Assembly (NCBI RefSeq): GCF_002105195.1
Contig: NZ_MUHU01000050.1
Location: forward strand, 62,001-126,000
Length of the DNA: 64,000 nucleotides
Source: Derxia lacustris
GTDB taxonomy: Bacteria; Pseudomonadota; Gammaproteobacteria; Burkholderiales; Burkholderiaceae_E
Reading direction: 5' to 3'
In this document: positions 37,116 to 45,831 of the stretch, one piece after another
How the letters are laid out: each line of letters starts with the position of its first letter
Position numbering within the stretch: the stretch's first letter is position 1
The notes under the pieces: generated by a model
The model's database searches: none
What the model was told of the DNA's origin: nothing
Seen by the model: the letters and a program-made list of their open reading frames with translations, nothing else
Translations under genes and position numbers: made by a program

Positions 37116-37897
37116 GCCGCCTCCACTTCATGGCCCAGATAGGCTTCCTGCACCGCCGCGTCGCGCCGGATTGCGTCGGGCGGGCCGCTCGCGATCACGC
37201 GGCCGTTGACCATCACCGTGATGCAGTCGGCGATGCGGAACACCGCGTCCATGTCGTGCTCGACCAGCAAAATCGCGTGGTCGCGCTTGAGGTCGGCCAG
37301 CAGCGCCAGCATGCGTTCGGTCTCCTCCGCGCCCATGCCGGCGAGCGGTTCGTCGAGCAGCAGCACGCGCGGCGCGGTTGCGAGGCACATCGCGATTTCG
37401 AGCTGGCGCTTCTGCCCGTGCGACAGCTCGGCCGCGCGGCGCCGCGCGACCGCGCCGAGGCCCACGCGCTCGATGACGGCGGCGGCGCGTTCGCGCGCAA
37501 GCCGGCAGCGCGCGGCCGGCGTGATCCAGTTCCAGGCCCGCTGCCAGCGCGATTGCGCCGCGAGCCGGCAGTTCTCGGTCACGTCGAACTCCGGAAAGAT
37601 CGTGTTGCGCTGATAGCTGCGGCCGAGCCCCGCGCGCGAGCGGCGCGACTGGTGCCAGCCGGTGATGTCGCTGCCCTCGAAGACGATCTTTCCCGAGCTG
37701 GGCGGGAACTCGCCGGTCAGCAGGTTGATGAGCGTCGACTTGCCGGCGCCGTTGGTGCCGATGACCGCATGCACGCTGGCCGCGTTCACGGTGATGTCGA
37801 CATGATCGACCGCGACCAGCCCGCCGAAGGCGCGCGTGAGTCCGGCCGCGATCAGCGCCGGCTGCCCGGCGTGCGTGTGATGGATGACGGGCTTCAT
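37112..37897 (-). CDS. livG: Branched-chain-type ABC transporter ATPase LivG
   Basis: A 261-residue ATPase with Walker A GTNGAGKST, signature LSHGQKRQLE and Walker B VLLLDEPLAGM, the LSHG form being typical of LivG. It overlaps livM by four bases upstream and livF by four bases downstream, so the whole transporter is translationally coupled. It partners with LivF, LivH and LivM in the inner membrane. Confidence 0.9.
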   Translation of the reverse strand: MKPVIHHTHAGQPALIAAGLTRAFGGLVAVDHVDITVNAASVHAVIGTNGAGKSTLINLLTGEFPPSSGKIVFEGSDITGWHQSRRSRAGLGRSYQRNTIFPEFDVTENCRLAAQSRWQRAWNWITPAARCRLARERAAAVIERVGLGAVARRRAAELSHGQKRQLEIAMCLATAPRVLLLDEPLAGMGAEETERMLALLADLKRDHAILLVEHDMDAVFRIADCITVMVNGRVIASGPPDAIRRDAAVQEAYLGHEVEAA

Positions 37898-38928
37898 GCC
37901 GAGGCTCCCGGCGCGCGGCGCGCCAGCCGGTTGACCAGGTCGCCCGCGAGATGGACCAGCCCGCGCGGCATCGCCGCCACGCAGGCGATGATCGCCAGCC
38001 CGAAACCGAGCTGCCAGTGGCGCGCGAAATCGCCGAACAGCGCCTCGCTCTGGAACAGCTCCTGCAGCGCCACGAAGGCGACCGCGCCCAGCACCGCGCC
38101 GCGCAGGCTGCCGAGCCCGCCGAGGATGCACATCACCAGCACCGCGCCCGACTGGTGCCAGCTCAGGCTTTCGGGGCTCACGAAGCCGTCCTTCACGGTC
38201 TGGAAGAAGCCGGCCAGCGCGGCCAGCACGGCGGCCAGCACGAAGATCGCGACCTTGTACGGATAGGTCGCGTAGCCGGTCGCGCGCATGCGGGTCTCGT
38301 TCACGCGCACGCCGGCCAGCGCGCGGCCGAAGCGGCTGTGCAGCACGAGGTTGAGGAAGACCAGCGTCGCGACCAGCGCCGCGAGCACCAGCCAGTAGAG
38401 CTGGGTGCGGTCCTCGGTATCGACCAGCGTGCTGCCGGCCACTTGCAGCAGCGGACGGAAGTAGAGATAGATGCCGTCGGTGCCGCCGGCCAGCCGGGTG
38501 TCGTGCGCGAGGTGGTAGGCCAGCTGCCCGAAGGCCAGCGTGACCATGATGAAGTAGATGCCCTGGGACCGGAGCGTGAGCAGCCCGACCACGAGCGCAT
38601 AGCCGGCCGCCGCGAGCATGGCCGCGCCCGCCAGCGTCAGCAGCGCGCCCGGCCCGGCGTCGGACGCGAGCAGCGCCGGCACATAGGCACCGATGCCGAA
38701 GAAGGCCGCATGGCCCAGCGACACGAGGCCGCTGTGGCCGACGAGCAGTTCGAGGCTCACGGCAAACAGCGCGAGCACCAGCACCTTGAGCACGAGGTCG
38801 ATCTGCCAGCCCGGCGCGAGCAGCGGCAGCGCGACCAGCGCCAGCAGCGCCAGTGCATCGAAGCTGCCGCGACCGAGCCTGAACCACGGCAGGCCCGGCG
38901 GCGGCACGGGGGAGGAAAGGGTGTTCAT
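37894..38928 (-). CDS. livM: Branched-chain-type ABC permease LivM
   Basis: A 344-residue permease with about nine to ten membrane helices and the LivM features GHSGLVSLGHAAFFGIGAY (near residue 65) and GGLGSLRGAVLGA. It pairs with LivH from the next gene upstream, 11 bases away. Its stop overlaps the livG start. Confidence 0.9.
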   Translation of the reverse strand: MNTLSSPVPPPGLPWFRLGRGSFDALALLALVALPLLAPGWQIDLVLKVLVLALFAVSLELLVGHSGLVSLGHAAFFGIGAYVPALLASDAGPGALLTLAGAAMLAAAGYALVVGLLTLRSQGIYFIMVTLAFGQLAYHLAHDTRLAGGTDGIYLYFRPLLQVAGSTLVDTEDRTQLYWLVLAALVATLVFLNLVLHSRFGRALAGVRVNETRMRATGYATYPYKVAIFVLAAVLAALAGFFQTVKDGFVSPESLSWHQSGAVLVMCILGGLGSLRGAVLGAVAFVALQELFQSEALFGDFARHWQLGFGLAIIACVAAMPRGLVHLAGDLVNRLARRAPGASA

Positions 38929-38939
38929 CGTGGCTCCGT

Positions 38940-39818
38940 TCAGAACTGCTTGACGAGGCCCTGGGGCTTCCAGAGCAGGATCATGGCCATCGCCACATAG
39001 ACCAGCGCACCGGCCAGCGAGGGAAAGAAGACCTTGCCGAAGGTGTCGACGAAGCCGACCAGCAAGGCCGCGATCAGCGCGCCGCGGATCGAGCCGATGC
39101 CGCCGATCACCACCACGACGAAGCACACGATGAGCACCTGCGCGCCCATGTTCGGGTACACCGACGACACCGGCGCCGCGATCATTCCGGCAAAGGCCGC
39201 GAGCGCCACGCCAATCGCGAACACCACGCGGTAGAGCCGCGCGATGTCGATGCCCATGGCCTGCGCCATCGGTCGGTTGCTGGCGCCGGCGCGTACCTGC
39301 ATGCCGAGCCGCGTGCGCGACAGCAGCAGATGCAGCGCCACGATCAGCGCCAGGCACACGGCCGAGATGAACAGCCGGTAGACCGGATAGGTCATCGTCT
39401 CGCCGAGGCTGATGCTGCCGGCGAGCCAGGGCGGCGGGCTCACGCCATGCACGTCGTTGCCGGCGATCAGGCTGCGCAGCTCCTCGAACACGAGGATCAG
39501 GCCGTAGGTCATCAGCACCTGCTGAAGATGGTCGCGCTGGTACAGAAAGCTGAAGAAGCACCACTCCAGCAGCGCGCCGATCGCGAGCGACAGCACCAGG
39601 CCGACCAGCAGCGTCAGGCCGAAGCCGCCGCCCATGCGCTCGACCACCGGCCCGAGCCCGAAGGCCAGATAGGCGCCGAGCATGTAGAAGCTGCCGTGCG
39701 CGAGATTGATGATCCCCATGATTCCGAAGATCAGCGTCAGCCCGCTCGCCACGAGGAACAGCAGCAGCCCGTACTGCACCGCGTTCAGGCTCTGGATGAG
39801 GAAGGTCGCCAAGTCCAT
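38940..39818 (-). CDS. livH: Branched-chain-type ABC permease LivH
   Basis: A 292-residue permease with eight or so membrane helices and the LivH signatures SGLTLIFGIMGIINLAHGSF and GGIGSIRGALIAA. Length is normal for the family. It follows the substrate-binding protein gene after 11 bases and precedes livM. Confidence 0.9.
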   Translation of the reverse strand: MDLATFLIQSLNAVQYGLLLFLVASGLTLIFGIMGIINLAHGSFYMLGAYLAFGLGPVVERMGGGFGLTLLVGLVLSLAIGALLEWCFFSFLYQRDHLQQVLMTYGLILVFEELRSLIAGNDVHGVSPPPWLAGSISLGETMTYPVYRLFISAVCLALIVALHLLLSRTRLGMQVRAGASNRPMAQAMGIDIARLYRVVFAIGVALAAFAGMIAAPVSSVYPNMGAQVLIVCFVVVVIGGIGSIRGALIAALLVGFVDTFGKVFFPSLAGALVYVAMAMILLWKPQGLVKQF

Positions 39819-39829
39819 CGCCGCGCCTT

Positions 39830-41020
39830 TTACGAAGCCGCGGGCATGCGGCAGCCGCGCGCCGGATCGGCGAGCGCCTTGATCGCCACGCCCTGCGACT
39901 TGTTCACGTTGCCGTCCACGCGGCGCAGATACACGTCCTGCACCGGGTTGTGCGCCTTGCTGAACACGAAGGCGCCGCGCGGGCTGTCGATCCTGGCGGC
40001 TTCCATCGCGGCGATGAGTTCGCGCCGCTTGCTCGCGTCGCCGCCCACGGCCTTGAAGCCGACCGCGAGCGCCTGCGCCGCGTCATAGCCCTGCACCGCG
40101 TACACGTCCGGTTGCAGCTTCCAGGTCTTGGCGTAGGCGAGGCGGAAGGCGTCGTCGCGCGGCGTGCCGAGCGCATCGGCGTAGTGCAGCGTGGTGAACA
40201 TTCCCTGCGCCGATTCGCCCTGCGCTTCGAGCGTGCCGTCGGTGAGGAAGCCCGGGCCGTAGAGCGGGATCGTCTTGCCGAGGCCGGCGGCGGCGTAGTC
40301 CTTGACGAACTTGACCGCGCCCGCGCCGGCAAAGAAGGCGTAGACGGCATCGGGCTTGGCGGCCGCAATCTCGGTGAGGAGTGCCTGGAACTCGGCATTG
40401 GGGAAGGGCACGGTCAGGTCCTTCACGACCTCGCCGCCGCTCTTCTGCAAGCCTTCGGCGAAGCCCTTGACCGACTCGTCGCCGGCCGCGTACTTCCAGG
40501 TGACGGTGACGACCTTCCTGTGCCCGCGCTGGCCGACGACCGTGCCCATCGTGTAGGCCGGCTGCCAGTTGCTGAACGAGGTGCGGAAGATGTTCGGCGC
40601 GCACATCGGCCCGGTGATCGCGTCGGCGCCGGCGTTGGGGATGACCAGCAGCGTGCCGCTTTCCTTTGCCGCGCGCGCCATCGCCATCGCCACGCCCGAA
40701 TGCACGGTGCCGACGATCACGTCGACCTGATCGCGCTTGATGAGCTTGCCGACGTTGTCCACCGCCTTCGACGGATCGGACTCGTCGTCGACGCGCACGT
40801 ACTCGACCTCGCGGCCGCCGAACCTGCCGCCCTGTTCCTGCACCTGGAGCCGGAAGCCGTTCTCGATGGCGGTGCCGAGCGCGGCATAGGTGCCGCTGTA
40901 GGGCAGCATGAAGCCGACCTTGATTTTGGCCGGCGCGGTCTGCGCACCGGCAGCCGACGACAGCGACAGGCAGATCGAAAGGGCGAGCGCGGCTCGCCGG
41001 CGCCCGAAGGTGCTGGTCAT
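39830..41020 (-). CDS. ABC transporter substrate-binding protein (aromatic acid type)
   Basis: A 396-residue periplasmic binding protein (Peripla_BP_6 family). The signal peptide covers about residues 1-26, with cleavage near AGA-QT; the mature start KIKVGFMLPYSGTYAALG is characteristic of the aromatic-compound branch of LivK-like proteins. It lies between the hydrolase gene and livH in the box operon, so benzoate or a hydroxybenzoate is the likely ligand (inference). Confidence 0.88.
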   Translation of the reverse strand: MTSTFGRRRAALALSICLSLSSAAGAQTAPAKIKVGFMLPYSGTYAALGTAIENGFRLQVQEQGGRFGGREVEYVRVDDESDPSKAVDNVGKLIKRDQVDVIVGTVHSGVAMAMARAAKESGTLLVIPNAGADAITGPMCAPNIFRTSFSNWQPAYTMGTVVGQRGHRKVVTVTWKYAAGDESVKGFAEGLQKSGGEVVKDLTVPFPNAEFQALLTEIAAAKPDAVYAFFAGAGAVKFVKDYAAAGLGKTIPLYGPGFLTDGTLEAQGESAQGMFTTLHYADALGTPRDDAFRLAYAKTWKLQPDVYAVQGYDAAQALAVGFKAVGGDASKRRELIAAMEAARIDSPRGAFVFSKAHNPVQDVYLRRVDGNVNKSQGVAIKALADPARGCRMPAAS

Positions 41021-41100
41021 GGTTGTCTCCTCTTGGGTGGCTTGGGTCGGCGGCCGGTCTGTGCCGGCTCGCCGGGGTGCGGCTTGCGTTGCGGTGGAAA

Positions 41101-41955
41101 TCAGCAGGGCGGCGTGGCGCTTGCAACCGAGCCCACGCCGTGGCGGCGCAGGAAGGCGACCGCCGCGCGTTCGAGCGCGTCGGGCTGGTCGCGGTGCGGC
41201 GAATGGCGGCAGTCGGGGATTTCAAGCAGCTCGGTCTGCGGCGCGTACTTGGCGATGTCGCGGATCTGCGCCAGCGAGCCGTACTCGTCGTCGACGCCCT
41301 GCACCGCGAGCAGCGGGCAGGCGATGTGTGCCAGCAGCGGCTCGATGTTCCAGTCGCGGAAGGCCGGGTCGAGCCAGATGTCGTTCCAGCCGAGAAAGGC
41401 CGAGGCCGGATCGGCGTGATGCCTGGCGAGCTTGTGGCGCAGGTCGGTCGCATGCCAGGCGTCGCGCGCCTGCTCGATGCTGGCGATGGTCAGGTCCTCG
41501 ACGAAGATGTGCGGCGCCACCGCGATCACGCCGCCGACGAGATCGGGAAACGTCGCCGCGTGGATCAGCGCGATCGAGCCGCCGTCGCTGTGGCCGAACA
41601 GCCAGGGCGGCTTGCGCGCGGCGTCGATGCCGACGGCCGCGAGCAGCTGCGGCAGCACCTCGACCGCTTGCACTTGCAGGAAGTCCGGCCCCCAGCGCTC
41701 GTCGGCCGGGCGCGGCGTCGATTGGCCGTAGCCGGCGCGCGACCAGACCAGCCCGCGCAGGCCGGCGGCGCGGCACAGGCGCTCGGGCCAGTCGCGCCAC
41801 AGCGACAGCGAGCCGAGCCCTTCATGCAGAAAGACCATCGCCGGCGCGGCCGCATCGTCGACGCCGACCCATGCGGCCTCGACCTCGACCGCGCGGCCGG
41901 TCTGCGCCAGCGTCACGCGGAACGGCGCACGCGCGTCATTCAACGTGATGGACAT
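41101..41955 (-). CDS. Alpha/beta hydrolase of the box cluster
   Basis: A 284-residue alpha/beta-hydrolase with nucleophile Ser123 (FGHSDGGS), a likely acid in VQGVDDEYG and base His in CRHSPHRDQP. Related hydrolases occur in other box clusters and may act as thioesterases or lactonases that rescue CoA from dead-end intermediates; this is not shown for the present protein. Its start overlaps the end of the benzoate-CoA ligase gene by 20 bases. Confidence 0.8.
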   Translation of the reverse strand: MSITLNDARAPFRVTLAQTGRAVEVEAAWVGVDDAAAPAMVFLHEGLGSLSLWRDWPERLCRAAGLRGLVWSRAGYGQSTPRPADERWGPDFLQVQAVEVLPQLLAAVGIDAARKPPWLFGHSDGGSIALIHAATFPDLVGGVIAVAPHIFVEDLTIASIEQARDAWHATDLRHKLARHHADPASAFLGWNDIWLDPAFRDWNIEPLLAHIACPLLAVQGVDDEYGSLAQIRDIAKYAPQTELLEIPDCRHSPHRDQPDALERAAVAFLRRHGVGSVASATPPC

Positions 41956-43531
41956 CGTGGCTCTCCTGCTCGCGCAGCTTGAAGCGCTGGATCTTGCCGG
42001 TCGCGGTCTTGGGCAGCTCGGCCACGAATTCGAGATAGCGCGGGTACTTGAACGGCGCGAGCCGGTCCTTCACGAAGGCCTTCAGCTCGGCTTCGAGCTC
42101 GGGCGTCGCGGTCTTGCCGGCGCGCAGCACGACGAAGGCCTTGGTCTTGACGAGGCCGTCGCGGTCGATCTTGCCGATGACCGCGACCTCGAGTACCGAC
42201 GGATGCTCGATCAGCGCGCCCTCGACCTCGAACGGCGAGACGTAGAGGCCGCTGACCTTGAGCATGTCGTCGCTGCGGCCGGCGTAGACGTAGTAGCCGT
42301 CGGCGTCCTGCAGGTATTTGTCGCCGCTGCGCAGCCAGTCGCCGAGGAAGGTGCAGCAGGTCTTCTCGCGGTTGCTCCAGTACATGAGCGCGCTGCTCGG
42401 GCCCTTGATGTAGAGGTCGCCGACCTCGCCGCGCCTGACCGGTTGGCCATCGTCGCCGCGCAGTTCGAGTTCGTAGCCGGGCACGGGCTTGCCGGTGGTG
42501 CCGTAGCGCAGGTCGTCGGCGCTGTTGCTCAGGAAGATGTGCAGCATCTCGGTCGAGCCGATGCCGTCGAGGATCTTGGCGCGGTAGCGCGCGGTGAAGC
42601 GCTCGCCGATGTCGCGCGGCAGCGCTTCGCCGGCCGAGGCGCAGACGCGGAGCGCGACCGTGGCCGGATCGGGCGCATCGGCCGAGGCGAGCATCGACGC
42701 GAACAGCGTCGGCACGCCGCAGAACACGGTCGGCCGGTGATCGACCAGGCGCTTGAACACGGCGGCCGGCGTGGGCCGGTCGGGCAGCAGCACGACGGTG
42801 GCGCCGGCGGTCAGCGGAAAGGTCAGGGAGTTGCCGAGGCCGTAGGCGAAGAACAGCTTCGCGGCCGAGAACACGATGTCGTTCTCGTTGAGCCTGAGCA
42901 CCTGCTTGCCGTAGGTCTCGGCGGTCCACCACGGGTTGGCGTGGGTGTGGACCGTGCCCTTCGGCCGGCCGGTCGAGCCCGACGAATAGAGCCAGAAGCC
43001 GATGTCGTCGGGCCCGGTTGCGGCGGGCTCGATGCGCGGCAGCGCGGCCGCGACGAGCGAGCGGAAATCGTGGAAGCCCGGACCGTGACGCGTGGCCTCG
43101 GCGCCGTCGGCCGCGACGATCACATGCCGCACCTCGTGCTCGCCGGCGGCCATCGCCTCGCGGAAGATCGGCACCAGCGCATCGCAGGTGACGATGGCCT
43201 GGGCGCGCGAATGCCGCAGCATGTAGGCGTAGTCGCCGACGGTCAGCAGCGTGTTGACGGCCACCGGCACGACGCCCGCGTACATCGCGCCGAGGAAGGC
43301 GACCGGCCAGTCGCGCGTGTCGGGCAGCGCGAGCATCACGCGCTCCTCGCGCCGGATGTCGAGCTGGCCGAGCGCGGTCGCAAAGCGCCGGATGCCGTCG
43401 GCCAGGCGGCCGTAGCTCAGGCTGCCGCGGTCGTCGATGTAGGCCGGCTTGTCGGCGCGGCCCGCGTTCAGGTCGATCAGGTGCTGCGCGAAGTTGAACG
43501 CATCGGGCAAGGCGGCGTGCGGGTTGGACAT
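41936..43531 (-). CDS. bclA: Benzoate-CoA ligase
   Basis: A 531-residue acyl-adenylate-forming enzyme converting benzoate, ATP and CoA to benzoyl-CoA, the entry step of the box pathway. The AMP-binding P-loop is YSSGSTGRPKG (about residues 188-198), the GxGSTE motif is DGIGSTEMLH, the hinge region is YVYAGRSDDMLK and the catalytic lysine is in TATGKIQRFK near the C-terminus. The N-terminus (FNFAQHLIDLNAGRADKPAY) is that of benzoate-CoA ligases. ATG 43531 is preferred over the longer open frame. Confidence 0.92.
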   Translation of the reverse strand: MSNPHAALPDAFNFAQHLIDLNAGRADKPAYIDDRGSLSYGRLADGIRRFATALGQLDIRREERVMLALPDTRDWPVAFLGAMYAGVVPVAVNTLLTVGDYAYMLRHSRAQAIVTCDALVPIFREAMAAGEHEVRHVIVAADGAEATRHGPGFHDFRSLVAAALPRIEPAATGPDDIGFWLYSSGSTGRPKGTVHTHANPWWTAETYGKQVLRLNENDIVFSAAKLFFAYGLGNSLTFPLTAGATVVLLPDRPTPAAVFKRLVDHRPTVFCGVPTLFASMLASADAPDPATVALRVCASAGEALPRDIGERFTARYRAKILDGIGSTEMLHIFLSNSADDLRYGTTGKPVPGYELELRGDDGQPVRRGEVGDLYIKGPSSALMYWSNREKTCCTFLGDWLRSGDKYLQDADGYYVYAGRSDDMLKVSGLYVSPFEVEGALIEHPSVLEVAVIGKIDRDGLVKTKAFVVLRAGKTATPELEAELKAFVKDRLAPFKYPRYLEFVAELPKTATGKIQRFKLREQESHDVHHVE

Positions 43532-43652
43532 GGCTCCTCCAATCTCTCTTTGGCTTGCGGTCCGGACCGGTCTGGCGCCGCTCTCGGGGTGCTGCATGGG
43601 ATTTGCGATGCGCTCGTCCGGCGCCGGAGTGCGGCGGGCGAGCGCTGCGGCG

Positions 43653-45218
43653 TCAGGCGGAGGTGGCGAGCGGCGCGATCGCGTCGAGCACGCCGGTGGC
43701 GGCCTGGATTGCGCAGCGTCGGTGATAGAAGCCGAGCCCGCGCAGGCCGCCCAGTTCCTCGCCGCCGCCCGCGCGGCCCGGGCCGCCGTGCAGCGATTGC
43801 GGCATCACGTTGCCGTGGCCAGTGTGGAGCGATCCGGCCTCGGGCGACACGACATGCAGACGACCGTGCGCGTCGGCCAGTTCGAGGCAGCTCGCGCCGA
43901 GCGTGGCCGCGTCGGCGCCGTAGAGCGACGCGACCAGCGAGCCGCCGCCGCGCCGGATCAGCGCATGCGCGTCGGCGAGGCTGCGATAGGGCAGCAGCGT
44001 CGCGACCGGGCCGAACACTTCCAGATCGTGGACGAGGCTTGCGGCCTGCGGATCGCGCGCGCCGAGCAGCGTCGGGCCGACGCAGGCGGCGATGGCCGGA
44101 TCGGCATCGACGAGTTCGTGCGTGGCGCCGTCGTGCAGCAGCTCGGCCACCTCGCGCAGCGCGGCGATGCCGTTGCGCACCGTCGCCGCCTGCTCGCGGC
44201 TCACGAGCGAGCCCATGCGCGTGGCTTCGTTGCGCGGATTGCCGACCTTGATCGCGGCGAGCTTCGCGCCGATGGCCTGCGCCGCCGCGTCGTAGTGCTC
44301 CGCCGGCACGAACACGCGGCGGATCGCGGTGCATTTCTGGCCCGCCTTCACCGTCATCTCGCGCACGACCTCGCGCACGAACAGGCCGAAGGCTTCGCTG
44401 TCGGGCGCGGCGTCGGGCATGAGCAGCGCCGAGTTCAGGCTGTCGGCCTCGACGTTGAGCCGCACCGACTGCTCGCGGAACGCGGGGTGCTGGCGGATGG
44501 TCGCGCCGGTCGCGGCCGAGCCGGTGAACGACACCACGTCCTCGCCGGCGAGCGCATCGAGCAACCCGGCCGAGCCGCCGCAGACGATGGACAGCGCGCC
44601 CGCGGGCAGCACGCCGGCCGCGATCACGTCGGCGACCATCTTCTGCGTGAGCCAGGCGGTTGCGGTCGCGGGCTTGACGATGACCGGCACGCCCGACAGC
44701 AGCGCGGGCGCGGCCTTTTCCCACAGACCCCAGGCCGGGAAGTTGAACGCGTTGATGAACAGCGCCACGCCGCGCAGCGGCAGCAGCACATGCTGCGAGC
44801 GGAAGCCGTCTTCCTTGCCGAGCTTCACCGCCGGCCCGTCGAGCAGCGCGCGCGCCGGGCCGAGCGCCGCGCCCGTCTTCGCGTACCAGCCGAGCGTGAA
44901 GATCGCGCCGTCGATGTCGACCGCGTTGTCGCCCCGGGTGCCGCCGGAGTTGGCGGTCGCGATGGCTTCGTACTCGGCGCGGTGCGCCTGCAAGACCTTG
45001 ACGACGGCGCCGAGCATGGCCGCGCGCTCGCCGTAGGTCATTGCGCGCAACGCGGCGCCGCCGGTCTCGCGCGCAAACGCGAACGCCGCCGGCAGGTCGA
45101 GCCCGGCGTTCGACACGCGCACCAGTTCGTCGCCCGTCACCGGATCGAACAGCGCCGTGCCGGCGCCTTCGCCCGCGACCCAGCGGCCGCCGACGTGATT
45201 GGAAAGCAGTTCGCTCAT
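43653..45218 (-). CDS. boxD: 3,4-dehydroadipyl-CoA semialdehyde dehydrogenase
   Basis: A 521-residue aldehyde dehydrogenase of the PaaZ/BoxD branch, oxidising 3,4-dehydroadipyl-CoA semialdehyde, made by BoxC, to 3,4-dehydroadipyl-CoA. Catalytic Cys296 (AGQKCTAIRR) and Glu257 (NVEADSLN) are present, as is the branch-specific C-terminus with HGGPGRAGGGEELGGLRG. It is second in the minus-strand box operon, six bases after the DUF4863 gene. Confidence 0.92.
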   Translation of the reverse strand: MSELLSNHVGGRWVAGEGAGTALFDPVTGDELVRVSNAGLDLPAAFAFARETGGAALRAMTYGERAAMLGAVVKVLQAHRAEYEAIATANSGGTRGDNAVDIDGAIFTLGWYAKTGAALGPARALLDGPAVKLGKEDGFRSQHVLLPLRGVALFINAFNFPAWGLWEKAAPALLSGVPVIVKPATATAWLTQKMVADVIAAGVLPAGALSIVCGGSAGLLDALAGEDVVSFTGSAATGATIRQHPAFREQSVRLNVEADSLNSALLMPDAAPDSEAFGLFVREVVREMTVKAGQKCTAIRRVFVPAEHYDAAAQAIGAKLAAIKVGNPRNEATRMGSLVSREQAATVRNGIAALREVAELLHDGATHELVDADPAIAACVGPTLLGARDPQAASLVHDLEVFGPVATLLPYRSLADAHALIRRGGGSLVASLYGADAATLGASCLELADAHGRLHVVSPEAGSLHTGHGNVMPQSLHGGPGRAGGGEELGGLRGLGFYHRRCAIQAATGVLDAIAPLATSA

Positions 45219-45224
45219 GACGGC

Positions 45225-45692
45225 TCAGCTCCGGTGGAATTCGATGGCGCCTTCCGGCAGCAGATAGAGCACCAGCGCGCGTCCGCCCGAGACGGTCGGG
45301 CGGTGCTGGCTGCCCGGGCCGTAGACGACCCAGCCGGCGCCGTGGCCGTCGAAGCGCGCATCGCCGTCGAGCGGCATGACGAGATCGATCTCGCCATTGG
45401 GATGCGTGTGCAGCGGGCCGGCCAGATCGGTCATGTCGACCACGTCGACCGAGAAGCGGTGGGTCGCGTCGTCGGCCCTGAGGACGCGGCCGTACCTGAG
45501 GCCGCCGCCTTCGCGGTCGCACATCCAGCCTTCGGCGATGCCTTGCCGGCAGGCATCGAGCACGGCGCGGTAGCCGGGGCTGGCCGGACCCAGCTCGGCA
45601 TTGAGCCGGGCCGCCAGCGCCGCATCGAGCGGCGCGCCGGAAAGGGTGGAAGTGATGCCCTGAATCAGTGTGCGAAACTCTTCGACTGCCAT
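45225..45692 (-). CDS. DUF4863 cupin-like protein of the box cluster
   Basis: A 155-residue small protein of the DUF4863 family, distantly related to 4-hydroxylaminobenzoate lyase. The metal-binding cupin-like motif HTHPNGEIDLVMP is near residues 94-106 and a second part YGPGSQHRP follows. It is a regular companion of box genes, and here it is the first gene of the operon. The reaction is not known; a lyase or isomerase acting on an oxygenated ring product, or a detoxifying role, is possible. Confidence 0.75.
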   Translation of the reverse strand: MAVEEFRTLIQGITSTLSGAPLDAALAARLNAELGPASPGYRAVLDACRQGIAEGWMCDREGGGLRYGRVLRADDATHRFSVDVVDMTDLAGPLHTHPNGEIDLVMPLDGDARFDGHGAGWVVYGPGSQHRPTVSGGRALVLYLLPEGAIEFHRS

Positions 45693-45740
45693 TTGAGTGC
45701 CTTGCGCGAGTGGATTCGACGCTGGCAGCCCCTTGGTTTA

Positions 45741-45756
45741 TGCAAGATACTGCCTG
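45741..45756 (+). promoter_or_regulatory. BoxR-type operator copy 1
   Basis: TGCAAGATACTGCCTG fits TGCA-N6-TGC with the same AT spacing as the other copies. It lies downstream of the minus-strand promoter start, between that promoter and the DUF4863 gene. Confidence 0.45.
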
Positions 45757-45767
45757 TCGTTCGCTGC

Positions 45768-45797
45768 AATTTAGGGCCTTGGTTTGAGATGCGTCAA
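45768..45797 (-). promoter_or_regulatory. Promoter of the DUF4863-boxD-bclA-liv operon
   Basis: On the minus strand TTGACG (45797-45792) is followed after 18 bases by TAAATT (45773-45768). The -35 directly adjoins the operator palindrome at 45797-45812, so a bound repressor would block RNA polymerase. The identical junction TGCTTGACG is found at the boxC promoter. Confidence 0.55.
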
Positions 45798-45807
45798 GCA
45801 CTATAGT
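45779..45807 (+). promoter_or_regulatory. Promoter of boxR
   Basis: A -10 TATAGT (45802-45807, five of six consensus bases) is preceded after 17 bases by TTGGTT (45779-45784). The -10 lies inside the perfect palindrome GCACTATAGTGC (45798-45809), which points to autoregulation. Confidence 0.55.
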
Positions 45808-45812
45808 GCATA
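45797..45812. promoter_or_regulatory. BoxR-type operator copy 2 (central palindrome)
   Basis: Contains the perfect 12-base palindrome GCACTATAGTGC. Read on the minus strand it gives TGCACTATAGTGCTTGACG, identical at 17 of 19 bases to the boxC operator TGCACTATCCTGCTTGACG. It covers the boxR -10 and touches the -35 of the opposing operon, so one bound regulator could control both directions. Confidence 0.65.
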
Positions 45813-45831
45813 AACCGATCAGGATTCACCC

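Larger units (their letters stand above)
45735..45816. promoter_or_regulatory. box divergent control region bounded by a perfect inverted repeat
   Basis: GGTTTATGCA (45735-45744) is repeated exactly inverted as TGCATAAACC (45807-45816), with 62 bases between. Both arms include a TGCA core and flank the overlapping promoters of boxR (plus) and of the DUF4863-boxD operon (minus). TGCA-based operators are known for the related regulators BzdR/BoxR. The spacing would suit two regulator dimers joined by a DNA loop (inference). Confidence 0.6.
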
